Positions 51,001 through 61,960 are shown, counted from the first letter of the stretch. The stretch is 64,000 bases of DNA from Pomphorhynchus laevis (GCA_012934845.2 WNNJ02002384.1:62001-126000); one strand, 5' to 3'. Numbers and translations: made by a program. Notes: a model not told the origin generated them from the sequence alone.

Positions 51001-54000
51001 TAACGAAACTAGAATTTGCTTCATGAATGATTCTTTGCAATCTCAAGGCACTTGTTACGCAATTTTGAAGACGAAACTCCCATATTTTTAAACGGTATGA
51101 AATGCTATTGAATGTAATGAATTTTTCAAATTGCGAAATTTATATTTTAGATTCAAAGTGTACTTTACTGATAACTACTTACAGAAAAGCTAGAGTTAAA
51201 GTGATCATCAAGATTCCAACCCAACGTATTCTATGATCGATAAATCCTAATGCGAAGACTGTTATGGCCGGCCCAAAGCTGCCTAAAATTTACAAAATTT
51301 TACAATTTTGAAAACAATTATATTGCAATGTGACCTATCGCCGTAAAAAGCTTTCTACAAGGAGAAATTGACAGAATTTTACGTTTTATTAAATAATCAG
51401 CCATTTTCCCACTAGCGACTGTGCAAATCCAATAACATACGTAAGGAATAGCTGTTAAATAACCGCTCTAAAAAATAACACTACATGGACAAAAATTAAT
51501 AGTTTTGAATTCTTACTGATATCAAATCCAATTTTAAAATTTCTTCGTAATAAGTTGAGATATTCGTTAAAATAGTGTAAAATCCAAAAGCTTTGAAAAA
51601 ATGGCTGCTGAACATCGCGATACATGGAATTGATTTGAATATTTTTCCGAATGGAACTTTCTATCAAAAAGAGTTTAAATCAGCTTAAGAGTTAAAAAAC
51701 ATTAAGAGCTTAAAACAGCTTTACATATTAAAAACAATAAATCTACGCTTAAATCTCAATTTTGTTTAAAAATCTAATAAAAATTATAATTTTAATCAAC
51801 ATTATATTAAAATTAATATTAAAGAAAATTTTAAATTTATTTGGTAAATGTTTATATATTTTTGAATATTTACAAATGAATTACTTCGGCTAATGTATAA
51901 CAATTAATAACTAAAATATCATAATATTATATATTAATATTAAAATTAATAAATTAAAATTAATATTAATATTAATTTATAATATTAAATATTATACTAT
52001 ACTTTTAAAATTAAAAGTATAGCTTCCTGATAAATATTGAAAATGAGCTTTATAATGTAAAATAAATTATAATTTATAAATTAATTTTTATAAATATTAA
52101 TTAATATTTTTTTATTTTTAATATTAATAATTATTAAATAATAATTGAAATGAAAATAATTTAAATGTTAAAAATATGTTAAGAACAATCGTGCTCCTTC
52201 ATACGGCGATCAAGAACCATCATATATTTGGTAGGACAATATATATAGAGAGAGCGGTGAGTCATAGAGCCGCGTTTTGCATTAAATATTCTGTTTTGGA
52301 GGATGATCCAGTAGAAATATTAAGAAATTTATAATTTTGAGTTCAAGAATTAAAATAATTCTTGAACATCATATATTGACATACACTAAAATAAATAACT
52401 ATTTATCAAAATAAATGTTTTTTTTATTTTCATTTAGTAAAATGTTTAGGAAGGCTTGTAAAGTTGAAAATAAACTAGTTTTAATCGTATAAATACCTAT
52501 ACAAACCAGCTATGCATATTAATTATCATATTAAAGTTATTAAATTTAAATATTGATTGATCACATTTATTAAAATATCATAAAAATTTTCTCGTTATAG
52601 AATCCATTTTTAGTCTGTATTTATACAGGGGTTACGTCTCAAGTTTTAAAAATGTTATTCAAACATTTTTAAATATCTATTTATCGAGAACCTTTTTATT
52701 AGTTTGAGCATAATATTACTTTTTTTATAATTTTATAATTGTTTATGAATTTTTTTATTTTTGAGATTTATTATTTTTAAATTAAATTCGTTTATTGATG
52801 AAATACCATGAATATATATAAATATTGACATGATAATAACGTTATTGCCTAACTGTAAAAAGTATTGAAATTAAACAGAATTGGAATATCTGCAATATTA
52901 ATAATGCGTGAATCTTTATAATTTATAAAAATGCACAAATTTAATTCAAATATGTATAACATCGAGATTATATAAATAAAATTACTTACTGCTTGCTTTT
53001 GTTTGACCTAAATCAGATAATTTCATGAAAAATATCTAATAATGGAAAATTCCTACCACGTTTTTTTCATGTGACTTAAGGATGGCATGCCTCTGTATAT
53101 ACGCCTTCTCTTTAGCTGACATAAAACGGTGCTTTTGTGGATTTGATGATATCAATATAATGCAAAGAATTATCCACACAAGACCCAGCCCACCTGTTAT
53201 AAAGAGTAGTGAATACAACATTTACTACATTTTCTTATAAAGCGTTTCGATTTCGTAAATATAATTAATTCATCTTATATTGGGAAGAATATAAGATAAT
53301 ATATTATTAATAACATTTGTTCTTAAATTCATAATTGGCTATTTCTTAATTCATAAGTAGAAGGTAATAAAGAAATATAAAGTTTGATACAAATAAAAAT
53401 TACGGATAATGCATTTCAACAACTTTAAATTACCAATAATAAACTGTAAATTACCGAATTGTTGAATTTGCAAAAAATTTTATAACGCTTAAAATTTACG
53501 AAATTATTTTTATAATTTTGTAAAATTATAAAAATAAAATTTCAATTAAATTCGACTAAAAATTATTAACTTATGCCATCTCTGATTATTACAAACTGTC
53601 CTGATGATGGTAGTAAACCGAAATATTGATAGCAAATAAGTAAAACTTATTTATTAGCTCTTCTATTAATCGCAAAACAATAACTTTTACAACGACGTTT
53701 TAAACTTTAACTTCCACATCGATAAGTTTGTAGTCGGTATGTAAAATCTTTGGGTACAACACGCCCTCTCCAACCCGAAAATTTTATAAATTACGAAGAA
53801 TTTCATAATTTCTATAAATTACGGAGAATTTGCCTATGTGGTTAGGCAAAACAACATAGACCAACGACAGATCATTCGTCCCGAATGTTCGATAAACGCG
53901 GATTAAAAACCTCACCAATACACAGATTTTAAATATAATTCTGAATTATCCGTTTCGGAAATTAAACAAATAACATGTAAATTAATGTAAAAATGTATTA

Positions 54001-57000
54001 CTAAATTATGTAAATTTTATTCAACGTGTTTCAAATTAGCTTGGATTACTTCTCAATCCAATGAGGTTTGTAAGATTTCTTTAAACAGTATTTTGAAAAT
54101 GATCATGTTTTGTGGTGACTTTGAGTATAAATATATCGAAATGTGATCTCGTAATATATTCTTTCACTTAAAAAATGAATATTTACTGTCTTACCTTAAT
54201 GTTAATGTTTTGTGGTGACTTTGAGTATAAATATATCAAAATGTGATCTCGTAATGTATTCTTTCACTTAAAAAATGAATATTTACTGTCTTCTCTTATA
54301 ATATAACAAGGTAACGATTTCAGTAACAGAATTTCAGTAACTTCTGGTAATTTCGCATCAAAGATCAAAATAAATGCACAGAACAAATTTAAAAATTAGA
54401 TAATTCATAAAAAAATTAAATTGTTCAGGGCGTTTTAACATCGATAAAAATAGAAAAAGAAAATTTGATTTGTTTAAACATAACACTTGAAAAGGACTAT
54501 TGCGATAGTCGAAAATTTGTGAACTATAATTTCTTATTTGATTATTCCTCTCGATGTTTAAACGCCCTGAAGAGCACATCGAACCTATAGTACAATAAAA
54601 ATTAAAGTTTAAAAATTAAAAATGACACATAATATCTGAAGAAACTAATGTCTAAATTAAGCTAATAAACATTTTGACTTACCGCTTACATAGTAGACTA
54701 AGGGCCATCCACCTAGCAGACTAGATGCGCAAAGGGCGCCAAACAATGGCATTGAAAAAAGCGGTCCAATTTGGGCTCCTTAATTGTAAAAATAATAATT
54801 AAATACACCTTGCAATTCATACCAGAATTTCCGATTGCTAAAATTGTACTCTTTTCGTGTTTAGGCGACCATCTAGTGCAGAGTTCTACCATAGCCGGCC
54901 ATACAACGCCCTTAATAAGTTACATTATTGCAGTGTAATCTACGGAAACCATTACCGCTGATAGACCAGTAAGTACTCTGAGAATAATTACGGCTACATA
55001 GCTCATCTTCGCCAAAGGCGGTGTCAGGAAAGTTGTAAGTGTACCCAAGGACATTGCGCTAATAAGAACTCTATACGGGCCAAACTTAGAAGCTAACATC
55101 GCTCCGCCAATTTGAAACGCAATGTATCCAAAAAAATATGCACTTAGTACTCTACCTTGTACGGGTTTTGTCCATATAAAAGGTCCATCCTAATTCAAAA
55201 GAAAACAAGGAATAGTTTTTAGCAAGGAATATAAAATCTTAGTATTTAAAAACATTATTTTACAATAAGAACAGGAAATAAATAAAATAAGAATTTTTGG
55301 AATCAGACAATAATTAATAGCCTGCATATCAGCACAATTTCAGCGATGCAACATGATACTTAACATTTCAGCGATGAATGAATGACTCCTGAAATTTAAA
55401 ATTTCAGAATCATTAAAATTATCAAATATTGTATTGTCTAATTTAGCAAATCCTATATTTTATTAATTATAATAGAAATTAAATTATAATAATTGAATAT
55501 ATAATAATAAATATAAAAATCCCTCCCACTGCTGGATGCATAGGAGTACTAGCAAACAGCGAGAAATGAATCATGTGTATGGGGTACTAGAACACCCCTA
55601 TTAACGTCATAGAGTGTTAAACCAGCACTGCGGTCGTGCTGGTATAGCACTCTATGACGTTACTATAGGTGTTCTAGTACCACATACACATGATTCATTT
55701 CTTGCTGTTTGCTAGTCCTTCTCTGCGTCTAGCAGTGGAATGGATCTGTAACTGATGAATCATTGTGATGACGAAACGGTATTAAATACTGTTATCGTTC
55801 TCTTTCGCGTCTGGCTTAAAAGATTGTTGACATAATTCACGCGGAATGGTATCGTTTGAGAAATTATTATTAAGATTTAACAAATTATTAAAATATAGAA
55901 GCAGCTACTTCATTCTATAACTGAGGATCACAAAGAAGTTGTCTTAAAGAACAAGTATCTTTATGAATAAAAATCTGCTGACTTGAATTTTTAAATTAAG
56001 CATAGAAAGTAAGATTAAAAATAATTAAATATAGTGTAATTCCATGCATAATACGGTTAGTGTCAAAACTTGGCTGTCAACAATCACATCTTCCTTGAGA
56101 ATATGAGAGAATATGAGTATAATGTTGAAATATAACGCATTCACTGTATAAGCAATGATTTCTATTCGGTAAAGTTGTGCCATTCATTCATCAGATCAGC
56201 AAACTGATTCTACGTATGTTATAATATATAAATAATAAGAATAAATTATTATAAATAATAAATAATTTTAAGATTTAATACTATATATATTTATATAACC
56301 ATAAAATTTGTAATTAAAATTTAAAATAAAAATCAACATTTAGGAATTGACTAGTAAATAAAATAAGATGTATTCGAATAAGGAATAAAGGTCATCAGAA
56401 GGAACTGCGATGTTCTATTCAAATATTAAAATATTTATATTTTTTGATTTTATAGAATTTATGGCTAAAAATAAAAAAGTTGAAGTCTTTATAAATCAAC
56501 GGATATTAACTTTTTAAAATCGTTCTAAAAAATTGGATATTAAATGCTAATAATTACATAAATATAGGTAGACCTTTAAATAATAGAAAATCTAATGAAA
56601 TAATAGGATCAAATTTAAGTAAATATACTGAGTCTAAGGATTTTATAAATTAAAAAAGAGTTAAATAATTATAAATAATAAATTATTATATAAGATTTTA
56701 TACAATTTATATTTATAAAACGATAAGATTTATAAAATCAATTTTTATGAATTAACTTATAGAAAATATATGATGTAGTCAAATAAAAAATAGAGGTAAT
56801 CAGAAAGAACTGCTGTGCTATCAGGTTTCGGCGTTAAAAATTTCCTTATTTAAGACAAAATTTCCGTTGCTATCAGGTTTCAACCTTTTCTCGACTCAAC
56901 ATAGCAGAGCCCAATGCATGCTTATAATGCATTTCCTCTGATGAAATTGACTATCTAATCATTTTTATGTAGTCATTTTTAAGTTATCTTGTTGAATATC

Positions 57001-59900
57001 CACTCTATCTACATTTCTACACTATTATTAATTATTTAATAATAAATAATTAAATAATTATAAATAATTATAAATAAAAAATAATTATTATATAAGATTT
57101 CATATATCCATTATAAACTGCTCTGTAATAAGGTTTCGGCCTCTATTTTAATACTATATATATTAATATAACCATAAAATTTATAATTAAAATTTAAAAT
57201 AAAACCTTGAATTATAACATAATGAAATTTTATCAATATATTTATATTTATTTGATGGTTTAATTTTTGTTAGATAGGCGTTATAATTATTATAACATAT
57301 ATATGTATATCTTTTTCCGAATATAAGATTAATTAATTTTACTAACGCTTCTTTAATATCTACTAAATCTAGATTTGTATAAAGCGTACTAAAATCGTAT
57401 GTATTTATATTTTGAAAATATATTCCTTTTGTCTGTTCTAAAAATACACTGAAATAAATGCACTTAATAAATGATATAATAATTTCCAGTATATTTTTTT
57501 GATTACAAATTTCCTTAATATCTACTAAATCTAGATTTGTCTAAATCTAGATAAAGCGTATTAAAATGAATTAATAAAAAACATTAAAAAAACAATGATT
57601 TTAGTACAAATTTTAAAATTTATACTAAAATTACAATAAAATTACAACTAAAATTTTAATTTTCTTATTCCTCCGCATACATGGATAAGTACATAATATG
57701 AATTATCCATGCTCTACATTCTGAATTCTTTCAGCACATTTTGAATATTTACGTGACTCATGTAGCCGACTTGTGCAACTGACAGTACAATCTGTTGTAA
57801 GGATTAAATATTACGTCTTAAAACGTTCACCATTAAACTTTTAAAAAACTTATTTTAAACAGTTTATAACCTTAAATTTCTTGTTTGCTTTCCTTGGCTT
57901 TAATGTCGTTATCTGCTTGTTGGTTGGCGTCGATGTGGCTTGTGAACTATTTACATCAGCTAGATTTTGTACAGACTTCGATTGCTCTTGGATAATCGAC
58001 ACTGCAGTTTTATTGACCATGCAAACTATTCCCATAGTAAGATTTACACGTTGAGAATACTGTATTGCCAGACAGAGACAAGCCATAACTGCCACAATAA
58101 ATCGGACAGAGAATATAAAGCGCACTAAATGTATAAAGCAAGAATGGAGCTAATCAAAATCAGCAATGAAATGTAGCAATTAAATTAATTTAATATAATT
58201 AATTATATTAATTATATTAATTATATTAAGTAATTTTATTTAAGTAATTTTATTTAACAATGAAATGTAGTAGAGGTTTTAATTTGATATTATTGTAAGA
58301 GTGAACTAAAGATGTTAATCTCATAATATTCATTTTAAGTCCTTAGAAAAAAGAAAATTAAAATTTCGAAAGTTTTAATATATATAATATAAATATATTA
58401 ATACCAATTCTTTGAATTCATAATTTTTAAAGAATTTTGTAAATTATCAATTAAATTGTAAATTGTTAAGTAACATTTCTTTCGAAATGTAAGCGAATCT
58501 TCCAAATTGATGATATTTAAGAATATCATCTCAATAAAATGATAATAAAATAATGATTACTTTAAAATTCTATTATTATAAGCTCATTAAATAAATTTAT
58601 TAGCCCATGGCGTCTCTCGACGATCACCTAATGTTAGCTGAGCATTATTTAGATTGTCGGTGAGTATAACGAGATCATCCGCCTAAGTGTGATAGTATTA
58701 TTCGCGGAGAGCCGCCCAGGGCAATTGGCAGGTCTATTAAAAAAAGCAAGTAACAATAGGCTAAGTAGGTAACTCCTCGGTTCGCGACAATTGGACGCGA
58801 TATATTAAATAAATCAAAAGCACAAAGAGAATTAGGTTGCAATAAGGCGGTATATAATAGTCACAGGTTTGTATTAATCTCTGCGCCAAGATATGAGTCA
58901 AAAACTTGTAAGCATGATTCAAAAGAGCGATCCTCGTGACGAATCTATGACTTTTATAATGCAATCTACCCAAGAAGTAGGTATAGGGTAACCATGCAGA
59001 AGACGGTTAAAAAGGTAAATCCAATGATTCGAGAACAGTAAAAGGACGATATTATTTGTTCAAGTTTTACTACTTAGACCAAGTGAATTTATAGAGTCTG
59101 GGAGATATAACGCTTGACGAAAATTGAATGCTAAACGTATTATTCAAGCAGATGCTTACAGGATCGTTTTGATCATTTTGATAAATAACGAAATTTTTGA
59201 ATTAGTAAGAATTATTTCCACACGAAGTTTCTAGCGTGCTTGTTCCTACTTATGCAAGTAGGAATATGATATTCATATTATATTATACATATGCTGTTAT
59301 ATTATACATATGACCTTGTTCCTAGATCATATCGCTCCGCAACCAATAACCGCGCGCAGGCGACAATTTATACAGAAAGTCAAATAGTTTGAGAACATAA
59401 AATCTAGTAAAATCTAATACTAAATATAATTATATAAAATAACAAAATCTAATATATATGTTTATTAGTTAACTGTTTAATTACATAATATGGGGCGGTT
59501 AAGTCAATTACCTAATTGAATTGAAGTAAAATCGATATCATTGTTCAACTGCTTGATTTTAATAATAAAGTTTAATTATTAAATATAAAGAGAGAAATAT
59601 GAAAAAATGTTTAATATTAAAATATTATTTCATAGTAAAAATATGAAATAATATTCTTTAATTTTTAAATATAATAATTAAATTATTATATTAAATTATT
59701 CTCTAATTTTTTTATGAATTTCATAAAAAATATTATTTCATATTAAACATATAAATGTTTAATATGAAAACTTTAATAAAGTTTCATATAAAACATTTAT
59801 GTCTAATTAATTTATATTTTAAACAACAATATTGTTAAATATAAAGAGAGAAATCCAAGTTATTCAAATTACCTGAATCATCTTTATTACTAGACTCCAT
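44893..59900 (-). CDS. SLC17/sialin-family anion (inorganic phosphate-type) transporter, 11 exons
   Basis: Eleven minus-strand exons were joined by eye: 59873-59900, 57871-58124, 54956-55189, 54823-54910, 54683-54778, 53057-53193, 51517-51660, 51335-51467, 51183-51282, 49580-49724, 44893-45051. They total 1518 nt, 505 residues plus stop, in one frame and at the usual family length. The product is a 12-TM major-facilitator protein: TM1 with YSQRVNLTMGI, an extracellular loop with N-x-S/T sites, DGPFIWTKPVQG, the RVLTGLSA/GVVWPAM block, PW-type loop VPFGKIF, SGYLTAIPYVCYW, RKLF, GFNSGGGMYIVCQDMAPKFA and a last TM ending ELQPWAN. These blocks are the standard SLC17 order. Insect relatives are annotated as putative inorganic phosphate cotransporters; the true substrate (phosphate, urate, sialate or glutamate) cannot be told from sequence. 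Introns of 44-52 bp alternate with introns of 1.4-4.5 kb full of repeats. Confidence 0.93.
45280..45500 (-). repeat. Satellite-related hairpin element, inverted copy
   Basis: ACATAGCAGTTCTTCCTGAT, CCTTATTCTAATGCATCGTA and TTAGTCAATTCATAAAAATTG are the reverse complement of the satellite core; the AT-rich tail leads to ATACATACTCAGTTATCTAATC. It sits in the last intron of the transporter gene. Confidence 0.8.
46083..46428. repeat. 346-bp repeat, copy 2 (partner at 43505)
   Basis: Same text as 43505-43850 with a few changes (for example TTGCCTAAT for TTGTCTAAT). One copy lies inside the transporter gene and the other downstream of it. Confidence 0.9.
46746..47706 (+). repeat. 961-bp duplicated block, copy 1
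   Basis: From GTATAAGCAATGATTTCTAT to TATAAGATTTCATATA; repeats at 56146-57106 at a constant offset of 9400 with one substitution noticed (CTACTTATG versus CTACGTATG). It contains two hairpin-element cores (46960-47010 and 47380-47520). It lies in the last intron of the transporter gene. Confidence 0.93.
47760..48400 (+). repeat. Cluster of satellite-related hairpin elements
   Basis: Three or more copies. At 47770-47900 the core is CAGAATAAGGATTAGATGTA through CGACCCAACATAGCAGCGTG-type text, followed by the hairpin GGCCA..TACAATAGCATGTATTTGGTCA. At 48040-48130 there is a plus copy starting TTGACTAATAAATAATATAC. At 48290-48380 there is an inverted copy, GCATATCAGTTCCTTCTGAT. Confidence 0.75.
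48434..48490 (+). repeat. Half copy of the GCTGGATC terminal-repeat element
   Basis: AGAATAATTGGAGCTGGATC followed by an A/G run and TTTTATTTGATATT matches the left end of the element at 61847; no right end found. Confidence 0.7.
48784..48835. repeat. ~51-bp near-perfect palindrome
   Basis: GTTTTATAGGCATGATATGA and its reverse complement TCATATCATGTCTATAAAAC face each other with only a few bases at the centre and one mismatch. Intron 10 of the transporter gene. Confidence 0.9.
49580..49724 (-). CDS. SLC17-like gene, exon 10 (TM10-TM11)
   Basis: Codes GFNSGGGMYIVCQDMAPKFA, STLWGISNTFGTAPGIIVPL and VIGLLTKN. GFN...D.AP.FA..L.GISNT is the most diagnostic SLC17 stretch in the gene. Donor AAT|GTAAGT. 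Confidence 0.95.
50205..50940. repeat. Minisatellite, ~17-bp unit, about 40 copies
   Basis: Degenerate tandem unit AATAGAGGACACTGTCC, with 16-19 bp variants, filling about 730 bp of intron 9 of the transporter gene. The open frames on the minus strand are an effect of the repeat, not a gene. Confidence 0.93.
51183..51282 (-). CDS. SLC17-like gene, exon 9 (TM9-TM10)
   Basis: Codes SFGPAITVFALGFIDHRIRW then VGILMITLTLAFL. The preceding intron is 52 bp (51283-51334). Donor CT|GTAAGT is strong, phase 2. Confidence 0.9.
51335..51467 (-). CDS. SLC17-like gene, exon 8 (TM8-TM9)
   Basis: Codes SGYLTAIPYVCYWICTVASG, KMADYLIKRKILS and CRKLFTAI. SGYLTAIPY and D-x-L plus RKLF are family blocks. Preceded by a 49-bp intron. 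Donor G|GTCACA is weak. Confidence 0.9.
51517..51660 (-). CDS. SLC17-like gene, exon 7 (TM7)
   Basis: Codes KVPFGKIFKSIPCIAMFSSH, FFKAFGFYTILTNISTYYEE and ILKLDLIS. FGFYTILT aligns with the W.FYTLLT block. Acceptor GATAG, donor TCA|GTAAGA. Confidence 0.9.
53057..53193 (-). CDS. SLC17-like gene, exon 6 (TM6 and central loop)
   Basis: Codes GLGLVWIILCIILISSNPQK then HRFMSAKEKAYIQRHAILK. The NP..HRFMS..EK.YI pattern matches the cytosolic loop of SLC17 proteins. Acceptor AACAG, donor GTG|GTAGGA. Confidence 0.92.
53596..53632 (+). ncRNA. Possible minimal hammerhead-like motif (weak)
   Basis: CTGTC, then CTGATGA (53601), TGGTAGTAAACC able to pair GGT with ACC, GAAA (53620), TATT, then GATAG, which can pair with the first CTGTC through one G-U. 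The core letters are right, but helix III is almost absent and helix II lacks its first pair. Antisense to the transporter intron. Confidence 0.25.
54105..54300. repeat. 100-bp direct tandem repeat, two copies
   Basis: ATGTTTTGTGGTGACTTTGA at 54105 and 54205; copies differ at few positions. Transporter intron 5. Confidence 0.92.
54356..54595 (-). repeat. Inverted relative of the Penelope-associated repeat
   Basis: On the minus strand CGATGTGCTCTTCAGGGCGT, GAGAGGAATAATCAAATAAG, GTTCACAAATTTTCGACTAT and GTCCTTTTCAAGTGTTATG match the two copies at 38015-38460. Confidence 0.75.
54683..54778 (-). CDS. SLC17-like gene, exon 5 (TM5-TM6 start)
   Basis: Codes AQIGPLFSMPLFGALCASSL and LGGWPLVYYVSG. 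GWPLVYY matches the conserved GWP..FY region. Separated from exon 4 by 44 bp. Donor G|GTAAGT is strong. Confidence 0.92.
54823..54910 (-). CDS. SLC17-like gene, exon 4
   Basis: Codes GVVWPAMVELCTRWSPKHEK then STILAIGNSG. Joined to exon 3 it restores the family block GL-x-x-G-V-x-x-PA. Acceptor ATTAAG at 54911, donor CTG|GTATGA. Confidence 0.92.
54956..55189 (-). CDS. SLC17-like gene, exon 3 (TM2-TM4)
   Basis: Starts DGPFIWTKPVQGRVLSAYFF; contains GYIAFQIGGAMLASKFGPYR and ends RVLTGLSA. Acceptor AATTAG, donor GCG|GTAATG. Without splicing here a TAA follows 14 codons later, so the 45-bp intron is needed for a full product. Confidence 0.92.
55526..55738. repeat. 213-bp foldback (long hairpin) element
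   Basis: Left arm 55526-55616 runs CCACTGCT...AGCAAACAGCGAGAAATGAA...GTCATAGAGTG. Right arm 55648-55738 is its reverse complement with a few mismatches and ends AGCAGTGG. Between them ACCAGCAC and GTGCTGGT form an inner hairpin. No open frame. Intron 2 of the transporter gene. Confidence 0.92.
56146..57106 (+). repeat. 961-bp duplicated block, copy 2
   Basis: Same as 46746-47706. Just after it, 57107-57147 (TTATAAACTGCTCTGTAATAAGGTTTCGGCC) matches 47815-47853, so the homology continues beyond the block with about 105 bp missing. Confidence 0.93.
57255..57470 (-). pseudogene. Penelope-like RT motif A fragment
   Basis: The minus strand reads INTYDFSTLYTNLDLVDIKE then LVKLINLIFGKRYTYIC, the same segment as 27735-28165 and 37560-37750. 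It lies inside intron 2 of the transporter gene, truncated on both sides. Confidence 0.8.
57871..58124 (-). CDS. SLC17-like gene, exon 2 (TM1 and first extracellular loop)
   Basis: Acceptor TTTAG at 58126/58125. Codes VRFIFSVRFIVAVMACLCLA, YSQRVNLTMGIVCMVNKTA and a long Ser/Thr/Lys loop ending KANKKFK. NLT, NKT and NSS are potential glycosylation sites. Donor AAG|GTTATA is weak but keeps phase 0 for the next exon. Confidence 0.88.
58600..58980 (-). pseudogene. RTE-like reverse transcriptase relic
   Basis: The minus strand reads FVTRIALLNHAYKFLTHILA then QRL, recalling the NYRGI.LLN..YK.L..ILA.RL block of RTE-type RTs. About 200 bp on, ADDLVILTDNLNNAQ (58690-58640) matches the catalytic (Y)ADDLV region, with the tyrosine codon replaced by TAG. 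The interval is too short for a complete RT, so it is internally deleted. Lies in intron 1 of the transporter gene. Confidence 0.55.
59600..59830. repeat. AT-rich stretch with several perfect inverted repeats
   Basis: AATATTATTTCATA faces TATGAAATAATATT near 59622-59655, and TTTCATATTAAACAT faces ATGTTTAATATGAAA near 59737-59771. No gene seen. Confidence 0.75.
59873..59900 (-). CDS. SLC17-like gene, exon 1 (start codon)
   Basis: ATG at 59900 codes MESSNKDDS plus one base; donor CAG|GTAATT. Chosen because its phase (1) completes the exon 2 codon exactly and a short acidic N-terminus before TM1 is normal for the family. Nine codons only, so it is less certain than the other exons. Confidence 0.7.
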
Positions 59901-60949
59901 TTGCCGATAATTCAATCTGAAAACAGATAAGTTTCTAACAAAATATGAGTTTCTCGCAAAACGAAATTATCTTTTTATAATTTTTATGGAACGTTTGTAA
60001 ATTATCACATTTTTGGGAAATCGATGTCGTCTTATTTGTGCAAGTCTCATTTATGAGACAGACTCAGTTTAAGTGGTGTGGTATCTTACAGATTATATTT
60101 AATACGACAATGGAAATTACTTATGAGAATCAAATAATGATATTTTCATCGTTATGGCGAGAAATAAATTTTTAGAACTTTACGTAAAAGATTGTAGCGA
60201 AAATAACATCTTGAACGAGGATACGTGACGATCAAAGAAAATTTAACACCCAAAACAAATATTTAGTACTTAACAAGATATTTAAATGTAAGCAAAGTAA
60301 ATTTAATGAAGTACAGCCAATGCGATCCATATCTGCCATGATAAAAACAACACGTGATGTTAACTGGCAATCTACGAAATAGGTTGATTGCAAAGAGCGA
60401 TAACATGATTTTGTGCTATGATTTTGATACAAACAAATAGTTGTGTTAATTTTTACAAAATACGTACGTCAAAAGATAATGTTAAAACAATTATTTTTTT
60501 AAATTATTTGAAACAATTAATAAGCATTTATCTATCACATTTATCAGTATGAACAATAAATTAAATCGTTTTAAACTGTTGAAACACAATTTATCTATCA
60601 GTTTATATATTAGTTAATAATATTAAATAATATTAATATTAAATATTATTAATATTAAATAATATTAATAATATTATTATATTAATAATATTAACTGATA
60701 GTTAATATTAAAACGAAAAATTGTTGATAAAACGATATTTTGTCAAGATTTCGGCCCATTGAAATAAAATGCCATAACCTTTTTATCAGTTTAATGTAAA
60801 AATAAAAATTGCTCAACAGAAATATAGCACAAACAAATTTTAAGACGTTTTGGACTTGTAGCCTTTATCAATCTAAAAAACAAATTACTACTAAACAATA
60901 GTTATCGAAGATTAAGACAATTAAATCAGAAAAATAATTAATCAATTAA
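59901..60949. other. Upstream flank of the transporter gene, no gene seen
   Basis: AT-rich; contains a TAATATTAAATAATATTAATATT run at about 60610-60710. A promoter is expected here on the minus strand but no core element is convincing. Confidence 0.5.
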
Positions 60950-61240
60950 TTCACTGGTCGTTTCAACCAGTGAATACTTCATTCTACTGATCATTGTTGT
61001 CGAGTACTTTATCACTTCGGTGCTAAAGTAGTCGTCTAGAAGTGACATGGAGTCTGCAAAACGTTGATCGAAGCCAGTTTCAATCGGCAACTACATTGCA
61101 TATATACGTCAATTCAGCAAAAACCTCTGCCTAGTGCTAAAGGATGGTCCGCACAGAAATTCGATCTGGCAAAGAGCGCAAACCTCAGTCAATGCAGGTA
61201 AAGCCTTCATTCACAATGTCACAAAACAACCACCTGGATT
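60950..61240 (-). repeat. Inverted relative of the 364-bp repeat
   Basis: On the minus strand GCTCTTTGCCAGATCGAATT, ACCATCCTTTAGCACTAGGC and the hairpin region with CTTCATTCTACTGATCATTG (plus sense) match the unit at 27023-27386. Confidence 0.82.
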
Positions 61241-61846
61241 ACTTTTTTCGTGTTATCGATATCACATGTTGAAGTATCTTAATAGTATCTTAAAATAGCA
61301 AAATCATTAACTATTTCAATAATTCAAATTTATAAAAGTAATTGCGAGCAATTAAAATTTAAAACCCTGAAGCACCGTTTCGCACACTTGCTTACAATTA
61401 TCTTCATTTTCTGTCTTCGTATTTTATCGTACATATAGCATCAAAAATTAAATATGTAAAATTTTAAAGTGTGGCTTTTAATAAAAATTACTTAAGGCGA
61501 AATAAATTACTTAAGGCGAACCAACACTGCATCTAATATTGATATGAACAACTAATAATTGGGTCATTAATATGAAATAACCTAATTATGTTACAATGAT
61601 TTATTGATTTTTCATTAAAACTTGTTTGAATGATTTTATTTGTGTAACAAATTTATTTGATGAAGAGGTTGATATTCTATTAAAAACAATTTAGGTGAAG
61701 AGTTGAAAGGTTTGACAATTTAAGTGGTAATTCAAGGATATGATAAGAGCAAAAATCATGACATCAAAAAACTTAATTGTAAAACAGATTTCAGCATATA
61801 CAAAATGACTTTGAGATTAATTTTAAATAGTTGATCCATTATTGAT
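61241..61846. other. AT-rich spacer, no gene seen
   Basis: No motif, repeat or open frame of interest recognised. Confidence 0.5.
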
Positions 61847-61960
61847 AAAGAATTATTGAAGCTGGATCAAAAAAGGATGAAAATTTTATTTGATATTTCT
61901 CTAACACTGTTAGCATCTTCAGAAAATTACAATGTTCGATCCAGCTCCAATAATTTCTTT
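61847..61960. mobile_element. Short terminal-inverted-repeat element (MITE-like)
   Basis: Left end AAAGAATTATTGAAGCTGGATC (61847-61868) and right end GATCCAGCTCCAATAATTTCTTT (61938-61960) are inverted copies. A flanking direct repeat ACTTTGAGATTAA lies at 61808-61820 and 61961-61973. A related left half is at 48434. No coding capacity. Confidence 0.65.
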
